Shown: positions 1-11,081 of the stretch, piece by piece
Layout: each line of letters opens with the position of its first letter
Position numbering within the stretch: the first letter of the stretch is position 1
Source: Oscarella lobularis
Lineage: Eukaryota; Porifera; Homoscleromorpha; Homosclerophorida; Oscarellidae
Reading direction: 5' to 3'
Assembly: GCF_947507565.1 (NCBI RefSeq)
Contig: NC_089191.1
Span: forward strand, 1,488,001-1,552,000
DNA length: 64,000 nucleotides
Translations under genes and position numbers: made by a program
Notes under the pieces: generated by a model
What the model was told of the DNA's origin: nothing
What the model saw: only the letters and a program-made list of their open reading frames with translations
Databases searched by the model: none

Positions 1-276
1 AAAACTGACATTTCAGATTTGCTGTCCTCGTCATTGCGGTCGCTTTTCTCTCCTTTTCGTTTGTCCTCTTAGAGCTTATCGAGCGAGTAGTCGCCAACGT
101 CGAGATCTTCGGCGGCCTCTTCGGTTCTAATCACAAATTTCCTTAGTCAGACGATATGTATTATACATCCGTTATGCCTCGCATACTCTTGCACTCTGTA
201 CGGGCAATTATCAACGTGTTCCCTCATTTCAGCCATTGTTTGGCTTTTTTAACAATGCGGACAGTTCACAATAATC
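1..276. other. Window edge, no gene recognised
   Basis: I see no recognisable gene here. A short open stretch on the minus strand ends at a TAA at 69-71 and is acidic, which would suit the tail or an internal exon of something continuing leftwards, but nothing identifies it. Confidence 0.3.
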
Positions 277-1560
277 TTAACCCTTTCGAAGTCAAATTAA
301 TTCATTTCCGGTCACAGGAAATGCGCATGTCACGCGCGACATTCAAAATTGCGAGCCAGCGAGACCTAATAGCACCTAGCAACCTTTGTCAATCTAATTC
401 GTAAGAGTCTAAAGAAGAATGCTATTGAAGATTTTGTTGTCATAGCAACGAAATAAAAGACTTAGGCTTCCTTATAAGTAAGAAATTCTAAGTAGGGCTC
501 ACCGTATATTCGCAGGTCTTCGAAACTGTCTCTTTCTTCTCCAATCGCTGCATTCCGGTAACTTTCTCGCGTATCATAAATTATTTTCTTAGTCAGGCGA
601 ACCGGAAGTCAACTCAAATCAACATTGAGACACCAAAAACGCAAAGAATTATTCGCAAACGCAACCATTCGCAAACGCAACCAAATAAACTGCACGTTCG
701 TCGTCGTTCACAACTTACTCGACGTGTGATATTCGTGGAAACAATTTCGATCTGACGCGATGCAAAGATGCACGTCGCAAGCTGTGCAGCGAGTGTACAC
801 TTCGTGACGGAAATTGGGGAGGGGTGTCACTTTTCGGGCTTTCGCTTTTCGGGATTTCTCGCTGCAGCAGACGCATCGAAGACGCTTCCCCTCGGAAATT
901 GGAAGATGAGAAAGTGAAGTGTCAAGCCTTATGTCCGGACGCTGCCTTTTTCTGCCTCTTCGTTTCTTCCCCGAAAACTTTCCTACGAGTGCAACGCCAA
1001 GTTCCAAACGAAAAGACCGAAAATCCCTTTTAGCTCCTTCTCTTTCTGGATCGAGCCGTTTCTCCACAATGAAAGCATTCAATACCGCTGCTTCGAGCAA
1101 ATAAAATGCAATCCGTCGCCAGGGTTTTCTGCTTTTCCTTCCAATGTTGTAGAGAGCCGTTATTTGGTCGCCCCTGTCAACGCCCCTCATGTTGGCAATA
1201 TAAGGCTCCAGAAGAGAAGGACACTCAACGTTGACAGAATTCCGACCATCTTGCCGTTTCGTTGTAGGAATAGTTCCGTCCTCGAGCCTAGGCACATGGG
1301 CAGTCGACAAAAGAAATACAAAACGCCTGTCGAACCAAACGCATGCCATCATGTGTCGTCGGCAAAGATACCGGTAAAAGCCTCTGCGCACATCTTTCTT
1401 TTTCGGCAACGCTCGAAGTTGCTTTGGAAATTCTTTCCGGTGAGGTCGAACAGTGCCACAGCAGTAGATTTTTTTTGTCCCACATAAGAATCTATCGTGT
1501 GGCATTCCATGCAAATTGGACGGGTGACAGCGTCCATATCCTACGACGCAGTTCACACCA
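277..1560 (-). mobile_element. Truncated piggyBac element
   Basis: The left end is a TTAA at 277-280 followed by CCCTTTCGAA, the form expected for a piggyBac terminus. The same TTAA-CCCTTT start occurs at 41454 in another piggyBac of this window. The transposase C-terminal half lies inside, on the minus strand. The 5' part of the gene and the right terminus are missing: the sequence switches to the YqaJ-PHD gene somewhere around 1500-1580. Confidence 0.6.
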
Positions 1561-1622
1561 ATAAAGAAAATCCGTCTCGATCTCTGATGAAAAAATATGC
1601 TTTTCTGACGAGGAAAAGGCAC
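708..1622 (-). pseudogene. piggyBac transposase, C-terminal part
   Basis: This reading frame holds the second half of a piggyBac (DDE_Tnp_1_7) transposase, the nuclease that excises and inserts piggyBac DNA at TTAA. Seen directly: GTVRPHRKEFP near residue 56, MRGVDRGDQ near residue 145 carrying the family's third catalytic Asp, and a C-terminal Cys-rich zinc domain (CVCC...RCTAC..HLC...CF) near residues 249-295. The N-terminal half with the first two catalytic Asp residues is absent, and the first ~40 residues do not resemble the family, so the upstream start is probably not real. It cannot be an active transposase. The stop at 708 lies inside the TTAA-bounded left end. Confidence 0.8.
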
Positions 1623-2423
1623 TTTCGAACGTCCCTGCGCTACAGTGGGGAAGAGAGAACGAGAAAAATGGCCTAAAAGAGTACGTCAGAATGTCCACGC
1701 ACAAAGATCTAGTTGTGTCCCAATGTGGATTATACATTGATGAATCTCGACCGTACATTGCCGCCACACCTGACGGTCTCATATGGTGCTCTTGCTGCGG
1801 TAAAGGAGTGCTTGAAATTAAATGCCCTTACAGCTATCGCGACGTCCCAGTGGAGAAGATGGCATCGGAAGCTTCTACGTTTTTGAATCCCGACGGAAAG
1901 CTAAAACAAAATCACAAATACTACTATCAGGTAAAGCTGAGAAAACGTCCGGTAAAACTTTATAATTGCTTTGCAGGTGCAGCAACAACTCTACGTTACC
2001 CAAAGCCTGTACGCCGATTTCGTCGTATGAACGACTAAGGGCGCCTCTGTCGAAAGACTATATGCAGACGATTCCTGGAAGACAAGGTACGTGCATTTGA
2101 CAATAAAAGAAGCAACGGGAATAATATCTTTCTTCAGATGCATCCCAGAGATAGAAACATTCTGGCGGAATCATGTAATGAAAGAGCTGATGACTCGAGA
2201 GATGAAGAAAGAGGCTGAGGCTCGAAAGGAGAAGCCAGCGACTGTCGCTGCCAAATGCCCGTGCGGAGAAGAAGACAACAACGACATGATTGGATGCGAC
2301 AGCGAATCCTGTCCCTATGAGTGGCTGCACCTGCGATGCACGGGCCTAAAGAGGGTGCCAAAAGGTAAATGGTACTGTAGTCACTGTAAGAAGGAAAAGG
2401 CGAAGCGTTCTAAGCAAAAATAA
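1575..2423 (+). pseudogene. YqaJ-type nuclease with C-terminal PHD finger, 5'-truncated
   Basis: The frame opens around 1575 (ALQWGRENE motif near 1640). The core is a YqaJ/lambda-exonuclease fold (PD-(D/E)xK): TPDGLI supplies Asp and LEIKCPYS supplies Glu-x-Lys. Splicing 1691-1930, 1977-2086 and 2138-2423 (GTAAAG...TTTGCAG; GTACGT...TTCAG) gives one continuous frame with YYYQVQQQL, then a C-terminal PHD finger (CPCGEE...C..C...WLHLRC...WYCSHC). The only break is TGA at 2028-2030 where the family normally has Trp (ADFVVW). SWIM and SAP-like parts found in such proteins are missing; an N-terminal half of a relative lies at 54440-55544. YqaJ proteins are known as companions of ISL2EU transposons; that this copy belonged to one is inference. 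Confidence 0.75.
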
Positions 2424-2659
2424 AGCATACCTATCCGGGCGTAACAGTAGTATACCCAAAAAATCCATAGCTGCCGTTTTGGGCGAGGAACGGCCAATAA
2501 AGCGCCGAACGAGAGCCACGCCCACCCGCGTTTCAACTCTTACGAGCGAAATATCGCTTCCAGAATTCCCTCGAGTGGTACCTATATAGGTAAGGTAGCT
2601 TACGATCGACTATCGAAAGAGCGAAACTGAAGATTCGCGGCAGGAAACGCGTTTGTCTG

Positions 2660-4509
2660 CCTGCGCGAAGGTACACAAAATGGCGGCGGTCACGTGGTCT
2701 GTGACGTGAATGTAGACTGACGGATTTTGCGGCTTGACGTCAAAATGAATTATCTTTTTGCTGTGTAAATAGACAAGACCCGAACATGTTCCTATAGCCA
2801 CCACCTTCTTGTCGGCGGTCTCAAATGCCTAAAAATTGCCATTTGGCACATTCAAGAAAAACGAGCTAAACACTTACGTATGGATTCTTGCTAAAAAGGA
2901 GACGTCCCAAATCAGTCCCGTTGACTTTTTCCGTGATCAGAATCACTCCTTTCTCGTCTGAGAAGTAGCCGAAGAATCTCACAATGTTAGGATGATTCAG
3001 TTGCCTAAAAGTAGTTGTCAGAACACACTTGTCAATTAATTGCAGCTGTATCTTAAGTTAACGCCATTATTTTTGCTTCTTTTCTGGGAAGTGCCTCAGT
3101 GTCAACCGGAATCACTTTTGCCGCGTACACCCCAAAATCAATGATAGCACTGTAGACTTCGCCGAAGCCACCGCGGCCTAGCATTTCGCAAAGTTCGACA
3201 TTCTCTCTCTACGTACAGAATTTCGACATGACCAAAAGTACGTACTTAGCGTAGTACTGAAAATGTCGCAGGTTCGATGTTCCAGCATGTCTGCTTTCAC
3301 GACTTTACCTTTGTAAAAAATGCTATATGTGGGAAAGTGGATACCTCAGCTCCATCGTACCTTGCGGCTTATCTTCTTCCTGTCTAACTTTCAGCGATAC
3401 TTCAGTGTCAAAACGTTCAAATTTGAATCTCGTATCAGGCTTCGTCAAATCTAGGTGATGTTCACCAAATAGCGCAATTTGAATGTCACAGTAGTTAGAA
3501 CTAACCGACAACGCATTCATTTGCTTCTGCCGTGCACGTAAAAGTCTCTATGTTGGTCAAAAAATAGTGTTTGACTAGTACGTTTCTTAGTACAGTACCT
3601 TCACTTTCCTTCTCTTCTTTCCAAGGATGTATTGATTGTAAAACACGGACTTCATCGTCATCATCATTGTCTTCTCCACCATTTTCATTTTCATGGCAAA
3701 ATTCTGTATTTTGCCAGCAATATGTGTTACAATTTCACGCCAAAAAATTGCTTTGCCCTGCGGCATGGCTACAAAAATGGTGAGAAGCTTTCTTGCGTTC
3801 GCCTTCTTCATCAGTCCCAGTGTAAAAGGTACGCTTTGCTTTGTTGACGGGTCAATAATTTTGTCACCAACAATTTTGTCCTTCTTGTTGATTGATTGGA
3901 AAAGCATGAGATTTATAAAACATGATGAAGATTTATAAAGTATAAAAATAACGATGAAATGGTCAAACCTACGTATCGTCCTTTTTCGTACATTTTCTTA
4001 CTGCGAAAAAATAGTTTGTAACATTCCTTTTTCAGCTCTAACCATGTCGTGCTGTCCTTCAAATGCTTCGTCGGAATCATCATATCTGGTTCTATTTTGG
4101 GGTCGTTTTTTATTATCTCTAAGCAGGGTACCCCCTTGGACGACAATCCGAACTGCCTTGGTAAGATGGACACTTCGACCATCCATTACGCCCATGATAA
4201 TTCGTGATTTTCGTACGAAAAAGTGATTACCGTTGACGTTTCCTGCTCTTTGGCGCTGTCAACCTCAGCTCTTCGACCTTTGGCATGGACGGGTGCTTTC
4301 TTCGTTTTTTCCAGTTCGGAATAGTATTTGCTCAAGCTTTCGAGCTCCTCTTCCGTTCGATCTGGAAGTGTAAAGCGAAGTAGAATGGTAATGAGGCAAA
4401 AAATGTCACCCACGCTTGCTTTCGTCGTCGCTGACAGTTGGCGACTCCCATTCTTCTCGACACAAACGCTTGAAAGCTTTTCCTCTTTGCCCATCTTCTT
4501 TCGGTTCAT
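2660..4509 (-). CDS. Protein kinase-like gene, multi-exon, 3' end missing
   Basis: Several short minus-strand exons can be followed. Exons near 4509-4412, 4362-4229, 4135-3969 and 3889-3600 encode a charged N-terminal region I cannot name; one near 3520-3365 follows. The kinase domain starts near 3205 with a Gly-rich loop (LGRGGFGEVY) and AAKV (ATP-binding Lys), continues at 3004-2880 (LNHPNIVRFFGYF, hinge-like ITEKVNGTDLG; donor GTAAGT) and at about 2824-2690 (GLVYLHSKKIIHFDVKPQN). The catalytic-loop Asp, Lys and Asn are present, but HRD reads HFD. No DFG or APE exon follows; downstream is the YqaJ-PHD gene. It may be truncated, or the remaining exons may lie outside the window. The start at 4509 is a guess. 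Confidence 0.6.
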
Positions 4510-4640
4510 CTTAGGGAGAAGAAAGTGAAGAAAAGACGAAGCGATGGAGTTGTATGACGTGCGCATGTGCAGGAAAATAAAAGATGGCACTCGTACTTCA
4601 TAACTCCACAATTTGGTGTGTTACAGGGTTTTACTAGGTT

Positions 4641-6312
4641 TCTCTGGTCGTTGCACGACTAATTCGACGCTACTTCATCCGCGGCAAACGTTACGTTACC
4701 ATATTGAAGTATTTGTCTTTTCGCCACAACATCCGTATAAGGTTTACCAGTGCATTGTCGCAATTCAGCCCTCGCAACAATATTGACGCATTAGCTTGTC
4801 TACTTTGAAGAGATTTCTGCGAAATGAAAGATTGACACGTCGTTTGGGCGCCTTAGCCCCATTCAATGAAATAGTTCGAGCCATAAATGTTACAATTATG
4901 CTTAAGCCATTGCATTATTACATCCTCCTGTACGTCACTGGGTAGAGGCAACTCAGAACCTGCAATGCCAATGTAGGATACCGACAAATGTGGAGCCTTA
5001 TTAGGCATCAATGTCACGGACGTGTTCCTAATTACTCTCTGTTATCTTTGGCAGCCACGGATCATCTTTTCAACAGAGAAACCGTTCGTCAAGTTTTGGC
5101 TATTGTAGACAAGGACGGTGTTCAGTCACGTCAGATTCACCGATTTCGCCGACGAATTTACCACAGCAAAGTGAGTTTCACCAATATGAACGTGGTCGAG
5201 GTTTTTACAATGTCAATTCATAGGGCCCAAATTTTGTATGGCATGTTGTTGGCTACGATAAGCTGAAACCATTTGGATTTGATATTCACGGTGCCATTGA
5301 CGGGTTAGTGTTAGCTATCAACACGCATGGAAATTTCTACTTTATTTCACAGATTTTCTCGTAAAATACTTTGGCTGCGGGTTTTATCAAGTAATAAAAA
5401 TCCGCGTCAAGTGGCTGATTTGTACATTAAGTGCTGCGAAAAGTACCAACGTAAAAATTCATATTTATATTTTTCGAAACCTTTTAATAATTCTAACGTT
5501 AATACAGTGTGTCCCACACAACTTCGATCGGATCGCGGTACAGAGAACACGGTGCTTGCTACTTTGCAAATGATGCAGCGCCACGATGGAAGAGATGAAT
5601 TTGCGGGCCCTAGAAGTTATCACTACGGAAGATCTGTCTTTAATCAGCGAATAGAAGCATTTTGGTCACTTCTGAAACGATTTTTCACGCAATGGTGGCT
5701 ATTGCGCTTTAAGGTAGGATAATAATGCATAATAATAATAAAAAAAGAGTACGTTATGTGTAATGATGACGTAATTTCTAGGGTATGCAGAGCAGCGGTA
5801 CAATTGATTTCTCAAATAAAATAGAGCGGTACCCATTGCTTCCAACCAGGCTACAGTCGAATGTATGCGTAATTTTAGCGATTCAATGAGACTAATTCTC
5901 ATGAAAACACTTCAAAAAGATTTGGATTCTTTCGCGTCGCGATGGAACAATCACATTATTCGTAGGCAACGAGGACGCACCGTACAGCGACATAGCTCTC
6001 CAAATGACCTCTTTAGGAATACGGTAAATAAATTACGCTGCGACGGATAACGAATTGTAATTCACGTTTGAATGCGTAGGAGCTGAAGATTGCAAAAAAC
6101 AAATTGTACGCGATGTTATTGCCTATGGGAAGATAGTGACAAACAACGCATCGGAAAGACACAATATTCCCGAAGAACTCTTTACAGTTTGCGCTACATA
6201 TTTACGTCATCGCCACTGGACAGTTGATGCCCTGTCGGAGCTGGAGCCCAACGAAGCGTGTCGCTTGGCCGTTGCATTTACACAGTATGTAAAGCGCAAT
6301 AGACAAGTCTAA
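4641..6312 (+). pseudogene. Integrase-core (rve-type) transposon-derived gene, lineage A
   Basis: The gene is a chain of exons with introns near 50 bp. About 4641-4741 joins to 4795 onward (LIRRYF...HNIRI, LSTLKRFLRN), the N-terminal HTH-like part of this family. Exons near 4962-5170, 5224-5303, 5353-5450, 5508-5713, 5782-6023 and 6080-6312 encode the integrase core: YDKLKPFG, RSDRGTEN, GRSVFNQRIEAFW, and a C-terminal region ending in TAA at 6310-6312. The second catalytic Asp and the Glu are present. The first should be in WHxDxYDKL but reads WHVVGYDKL, so one catalytic Asp is Val. I cannot keep one frame between 4880 and 4960 or past about 5835. IS3EU- or Ginger-related origin is possible; I cannot decide. 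Confidence 0.65.
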
Positions 6313-6440
6313 ATATACCTTGTGAATGTTTACTTGTTTGTTGCGTACACGTTAACGTAGACTAACGAACTTGGCTGTACATCCAAAAAATAATGTTATG
6401 TTAAGCCCATCGATAAATTCTGGCTTTTGAATCAAAAATC

Positions 6441-6880
6441 ATCTGCTCCTTGCTTAACGTGCAACATTGCATAGTCGACGTTGCACGTTGAACGTTGAAC
6501 GTTGCACGTTGCACGTTGAACGTTGAACGTTGAACGTTGCACTTTGCGCGTTGAACGCTGAACGTTGCACTTTGCACTTTGCACGTTGAACGTTGAACGT
6601 TGAACGTTGCACTTTGCGCGTTGAACGTTGAACGTTGCACTTTGCACGTTGCACGTTGAACGTTGAACGTTGAACGTTGCACTTTGCACTTTGCACGTTG
6701 CACTTTGCACGTTGCACGTTGAATGTTGCACGTTGTACGTTGCACGTTGCACGTTGCACATTCAACGTTGCACATTCATCGTTGCACAGTCAACGTTGTA
6801 CGATGCAGGTTGCACGATAAACATAGCATGCATTAATTATTGTCTTAAGGATGCACGTTGAACGCTGCATACTATTTACA
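6441..6880 (+). repeat. Heptanucleotide satellite, (ACGTTGM)n
   Basis: Long runs of ACGTTGA and ACGTTGC heptamers, with TTTGCAC variants, fill 6470-6775; degenerate copies reach 6880. Seven is not a multiple of three, so the array is open in several frames at once and gives spurious Cys-Asn-Val-Gln-Arg repeat proteins on the minus strand. A smaller cluster of the same units lies at 7919-8020. Confidence 0.9.
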
Positions 6881-7918
6881 AAATGTCTCACGTTGATACT
6901 GCTTTCTCAAGTTATTATAAAACGACGTACTAAAAAATAATTACAAATTCGATGTTGAATTTTTTAAGACGCTATCAAAGTTAGAGTCAAGCGAGCAAAA
7001 AAATAAGGAGTATTTCCCTTTAAAAGAATAGTCTTTCAGTGAAATGCAGTAGTAAAATCAGAAAATACAAGCTAGTTACAACAAATTCAAAATATAACAA
7101 TTGCGGTACTAAACTTGTTTATAAATAACGAAAAAATTAGGGCCTGACTCTTTGTATAGCTTGCTAATAATTACATTCCAATGGCAAATATTAAACACCG
7201 CTCTTCATGCCAGTAAAGATGCACTACTGCAACCGTTAATTTTTTTTAATTAATGGCGTGCGTTAGCTGAGCTGATCTTATACACTGGCACAGCCATTTC
7301 ATACTTTCATCATTCGATAACATTTGTACGATATGTGCTCGAATGTGCTCTAAAGAAACCTGTCTGGCATTGTAAGCATTTTTCTTCAGATTCGCAAAAT
7401 TGAAAAATCACCTAAGGTAATGTTCACCACATAATTGACACATTAGCGCCTTCATCTTGCAAAAGGCGTATATATTTTCCGCACTCAAATAGAGTAAACA
7501 AAATTGAAAAGAAAATTCCGGAAGCACTAAAAAAGAAATTTGGCACTCACACCGTACACGTACTGCAATTATCTAATAACCAACTGAGAGTGGCGAGGTA
7601 GTGTATTGGTCGACTAAAATCGTTAAAAACCAAAGAATAACATTTCATATATAAATATTCCATAATAGAATGACAGCTAAGAGCATAATTAATTAATTGG
7701 TGTGATAAGTATTGAATTTGGCAGCTATAAGAAAATTTATGCTCTACAATTCGCAAACTAAAGATATTTACTCTTACATCTGGCGCATGACTGTACACCT
7801 ACTTCATAAGGCATTATAAATAAATGCAAAAAAAGCGTCACAACCCCGCTTGCGGATGGCAGATAGCTTATCAAATGTGAACCAGTCGTTCATATTTTCT
7901 GAAACACTTTCGTTTCAG
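6881..7918. other. AT-rich non-coding stretch
   Basis: No frame with recognisable domains on either strand. It is AT-rich and lies between the two heptamer clusters, so the whole 6441-8020 region could be one element with subterminal repeats. I found no clear termini. Confidence 0.4.
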
Positions 7919-8020
7919 GACGAACGTTGGACGTTGAACGTTGCACGTTGCACGTTGCAAAGGCATGCAACGTTCCACATTGCAAAGGCAACGTTGCACG
8001 GCCAACGCTGCATGTACGTT
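7919..8020 (+). repeat. Second heptamer-repeat cluster
   Basis: Units of CGTTGGA, CGTTGAA and CGTTGCA repeat here, followed by a short inverted stretch around GGCATGCAACGTT. The units match the array at 6441-6880. Confidence 0.75.
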
Positions 8021-8035
8021 CCAATATGTGACCCT

Positions 8036-8618
8036 TCAGGGCCACCGTAGGATATGGTGCCAAGGTTCTCCAGACGCTTCGTTCCCCCAACTGATCCTCG
8101 ACAGAAATCGTATCCTGTCTTCTAGTTGCGGGAAAGCATTGACGACTATTTCGTGCAACTGTCTGCGCGAGCTATTGACGGGCACCTCCAGCACCTTTTC
8201 CCCAATCCACTTTCTTGAAGGGCGACTTTGACAGACGGAGTCGGCATGGCGTCGGAATCCGATTCGGCGACGCAGAAAAACACCTTTCTCCACGCCTTTT
8301 CACGACCGCGTCCTTTGCGTTTGCTTGCGAACGAATTCGAATTTTTGCCCTGGCGTGTACGCAAACAGCTTTGCGTGCTGCTGGGCTACATCTGCTGTAC
8401 AACACTCGACACCAAGGCGCTCGCCGAAGCTGCGAAAGAACGCCTTTGCAAAGAAAGAAGGCAAAAATACTTTACATACCTATTGGTGGTGTCGTCGCCG
8501 GCGTAGCAACAGCGGACAGTGCTGACGATCCCGCAGGAGTCCTTTCGACTGACTCACTGCGCAGTGCGGCCGCGGCTTGATCCATAAAAGCAGTAGCTCG
8601 ACGAATCCTGTCCTCCAT
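8036..8618 (-). pseudogene. Fragment of a G2E3/HECT-like multigene family
   Basis: A minus-strand exon starts at an ATG at 8618 (MEDRIRRATAFMDQAAAAL) and ends near 8483 with donor GTATGT; the next begins after GCAAAG near 8447. It later reads AWRKVFFCVAESDSD and VKVALQESGLGK, then after a frameshift LEVPVNSSRRQLHEIVVNAFPQL. This pattern (W.x.F.C, ALxxAGLGxK, lHxxIxxxFPxL) resembles the N-terminal region of invertebrate proteins labelled G2/M-specific E3 ligase-like, which usually end in a HECT domain. No HECT domain is present. A stop follows at 8036. Frames do not connect cleanly, so I treat it as a relic. Confidence 0.4.
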
Positions 8619-8774
8619 AGGAAAAGCAAAATAGCGACTAGCTGACGAGTTGGGTACGTATGCGCACGTATACCCACTTATATATCAATCAAGGAATAGT
8701 ACACAGCGCCAACGCACTCTACGTAGTCTATTGCATCTCTCAGTAACCACGCGAGACAAGAAAATGCTGAACCT

Positions 8775-10313
8775 CTACAGTAGATAGATGTTCATTCCGA
8801 AGTTGGCGCTGGAACACAGCGGGTGAATAGAACGCGTGAGCTCGTCAACTTCATGAGAAGAAATATCAGGCAACGTCGGTGACACTTCAATCGCTCCCGA
8901 ATTGTCGACCACAGGAACAGGGCCGTCGTAATCGATTCCATAGTCGTCAGAACTTATCTACACGTCTGCTTCTTTATCACGTCAAAGATAAGAAACATTC
9001 ACTTACATGAAAAAGCTCTTGAGCCGGAGCAAACGAAGAATTTGCCAGCTTTTGCATTCCATGCACCCATAGTTGCATTGGTGACTTGCCCACTCACTCC
9101 ACTGATCTTATGATGAATCCAGCCCTTTTTCCAAGTTTCCAAGTGACGATTTATTCGAGGGCCGTAAACAAAATGAAGAGCAGAGAGGTCTCGTTAGCTA
9201 TTTGGATCAAGACAATCACAGCCTTCCATATGGTTAAATAAATCTTTGTAGAATTGAATGACGCCGAAGTGGACATCTCTCCACAACCTTTCAATCCTTT
9301 GGTTGTGAATACTACGACCCACAATCACTGTCCCAATTCCTCTTTGTGGAATACTCAGCATTGCCCATCCAACGTCGTAATTTTCACCACCCTGATCACT
9401 GCAGACACGAGCAGGCAGTCCAAACTCTCTGACCGCTTCGTTGAATAGACGCAAAACCGTCGACGCCTTGTTATTTGTCGCAGGAACTCTTGAGAAACCA
9501 TCGACTCCTCCATGAACGACGAACCTCCACCTAAACCACCCGTATCAGTTCCACTATTGATAGAGACATCTCACTAGCACCTACTTGATTAATTTATTAT
9601 GACCGTCTATGTGCCATAATGCCTGTGGCCCTAAAACGGAATAAGCTCGACGACGATGAGCAGCCCTAATCCACCGGAGGCACACACCTTGTGGATCACA
9701 GCGTGCCATGGACTCGCGGATACGGTGCTGCTGAACTCGATGTCATCCTTTGCGAAAAGCAGGCCGGACATCATTATGTACCCTGCGTCCTGATGCTCCC
9801 TTCTTATGGACGTAATTTCCTGTGTAGATCACTGTTCGACATAGTAGAGTATGAATCTCTAATGCTCAGGCCCGAGGCATGTAGACGTCCTTCGATCGTT
9901 CTTGTCGAAACACCAAGCATATCTGCCATACTGGCTACTGTGAAACCCATGTCAACGAAATAACACAGCTGACCGCGCTTAATGTCAAATTTAGGTAGCC
10001 CTCTCAAGGGATTGCTCTGCTGAACAGCAGAAACAGAAAATGACTCAATGCTGCCTTTCGAAATTTCCAGAGCCTCTTCAATACTCTCACAGGTTTGGTG
10101 TAAACAACGCAGAACGCTTTCTCCTACAACTGGAAGGAGATGAACAATAGAAAGAAAATGAATAATCATCTGCTCGAGGCGTAGCATCACGGAATCCAAA
10201 GTGTCGACAGAGCATGATCTATGTTCAGTAGCTCTACGCAGCACCGGTAGGATCAGTTGAATGTGTTCGTGGAAGCTCCGTTTGAGACGAGAGATTTCTT
10301 CACTCTCAGCCAT
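8775..10313 (-). pseudogene. Integrase-core (rve-type) transposon-derived gene, lineage B
   Basis: Exon 1 (10313 to about 9586) has a helical N-terminus, then LPKFDIKRGQL and a resolvase-like HTH (VASMADMLGVSTRTIEGRL), and after two frameshifts near 9806 and 9740 reads LRWIRAAHRRRAYSV and WHIDGHNKLI. Donor GTAGGT leads to exon 2 (about 9536-9004): WRFVVHGGVDGFSR, SDQGGENYDV and SIHNQRIERLWRD. A TAA sits just upstream of 9194, and a shift near 9090 restores SPMQLWVHGMQKLA. After an intron, exon 3 (about 8954-8775) gives DYGIDYDGPVP and ends NIYLL-stop. All three acidic catalytic positions are present, but stop and frameshifts break the gene. Confidence 0.7.
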
Positions 10314-10375
10314 TGCAATGATTCACTTTATGCGTAACGCACTTTATTCGTAACGCACTTTAATCCACTAAAAAC

Positions 10376-10500
10376 CGCATGAGAAACCGCATGAAAAACC
10401 GCATGAAAAACCGCATGAAAAACCGAAATAAAAACCACATGAAAAATCAAAATAAAAACCGCATGACAAATCAAAATAAAAACCGAAGAAAAAACGATAA
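10376..10500 (+). repeat. Short tandem repeat, AACCGCATGAAA units
   Basis: About ten imperfect 12-13 bp units of AACCGCATGAAA and AACCGAAATAAA in a row. Confidence 0.85.
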
Positions 10501-10569
10501 CCAACTTTAAAATAGGAAACCAAATCAAGAATTGAATACTGCAATTTTGGCGGAAATGACGCGCCATAT

Positions 10570-11081
10570 TATTTCACGTGCCAGCTTCACGGCGTTCGTC
10601 TAAATAAACAATGCGATGGCGTTAAAGACGGCTCGCCGGTGCAACTTATCTGGGACCGCAGGAAAGGACACAAATAGCGGTACTGCATGCACACCGGATA
10701 TCGCTTAGGGCATCTTCAGCGAGAGTTGCCTCAGTCATCGCACCTTATTTAGATCGAGCTCAAATTGTTATGACTGTGTACACAAGAATGCCCATTTGAT
10801 GCTAATGGTACCCAATTCTTTTAGGCAAATGATGGGCGTGCCATACTCCTGTCATCCACGGGGTCCAGGAGCTGGCAGTTTTGTGTACATGACGTGAGGG
10901 CACACGTGTCCTCATGCAGTCTTACCCTCAGGGAGATGCACACTCTGTGCTTGTCACTCGAAGACGTTGGACTGATCGTGTGGAAAAAATTCCCTAAGTT
11001 GTCTGTCATCATGTTATTACAATGAAAAAGGCAAGCTGCATTTAGAACGCTTGATGCCTGAGTGACTACTAAGTGTAGTAG
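10570..11081. other. No gene seen
   Basis: No supported coding signal. It lies 3' of the DDE4 transposase relic and may be its non-coding tail; I found no inverted repeat pairing it with the region beyond 12570. Confidence 0.35.

Noticed and set aside
5508..5525. CAGTGTGTCCC as a mariner end
   Set aside because: It is the splice acceptor and start of an exon of integrase-core gene A, not a terminus.
6401..6775. Three overlapping ORFs of about 100 codons (CNVQRATFNVQ-like)
   Set aside because: They are the heptamer satellite read in different frames; the period of seven leaves several frames open.
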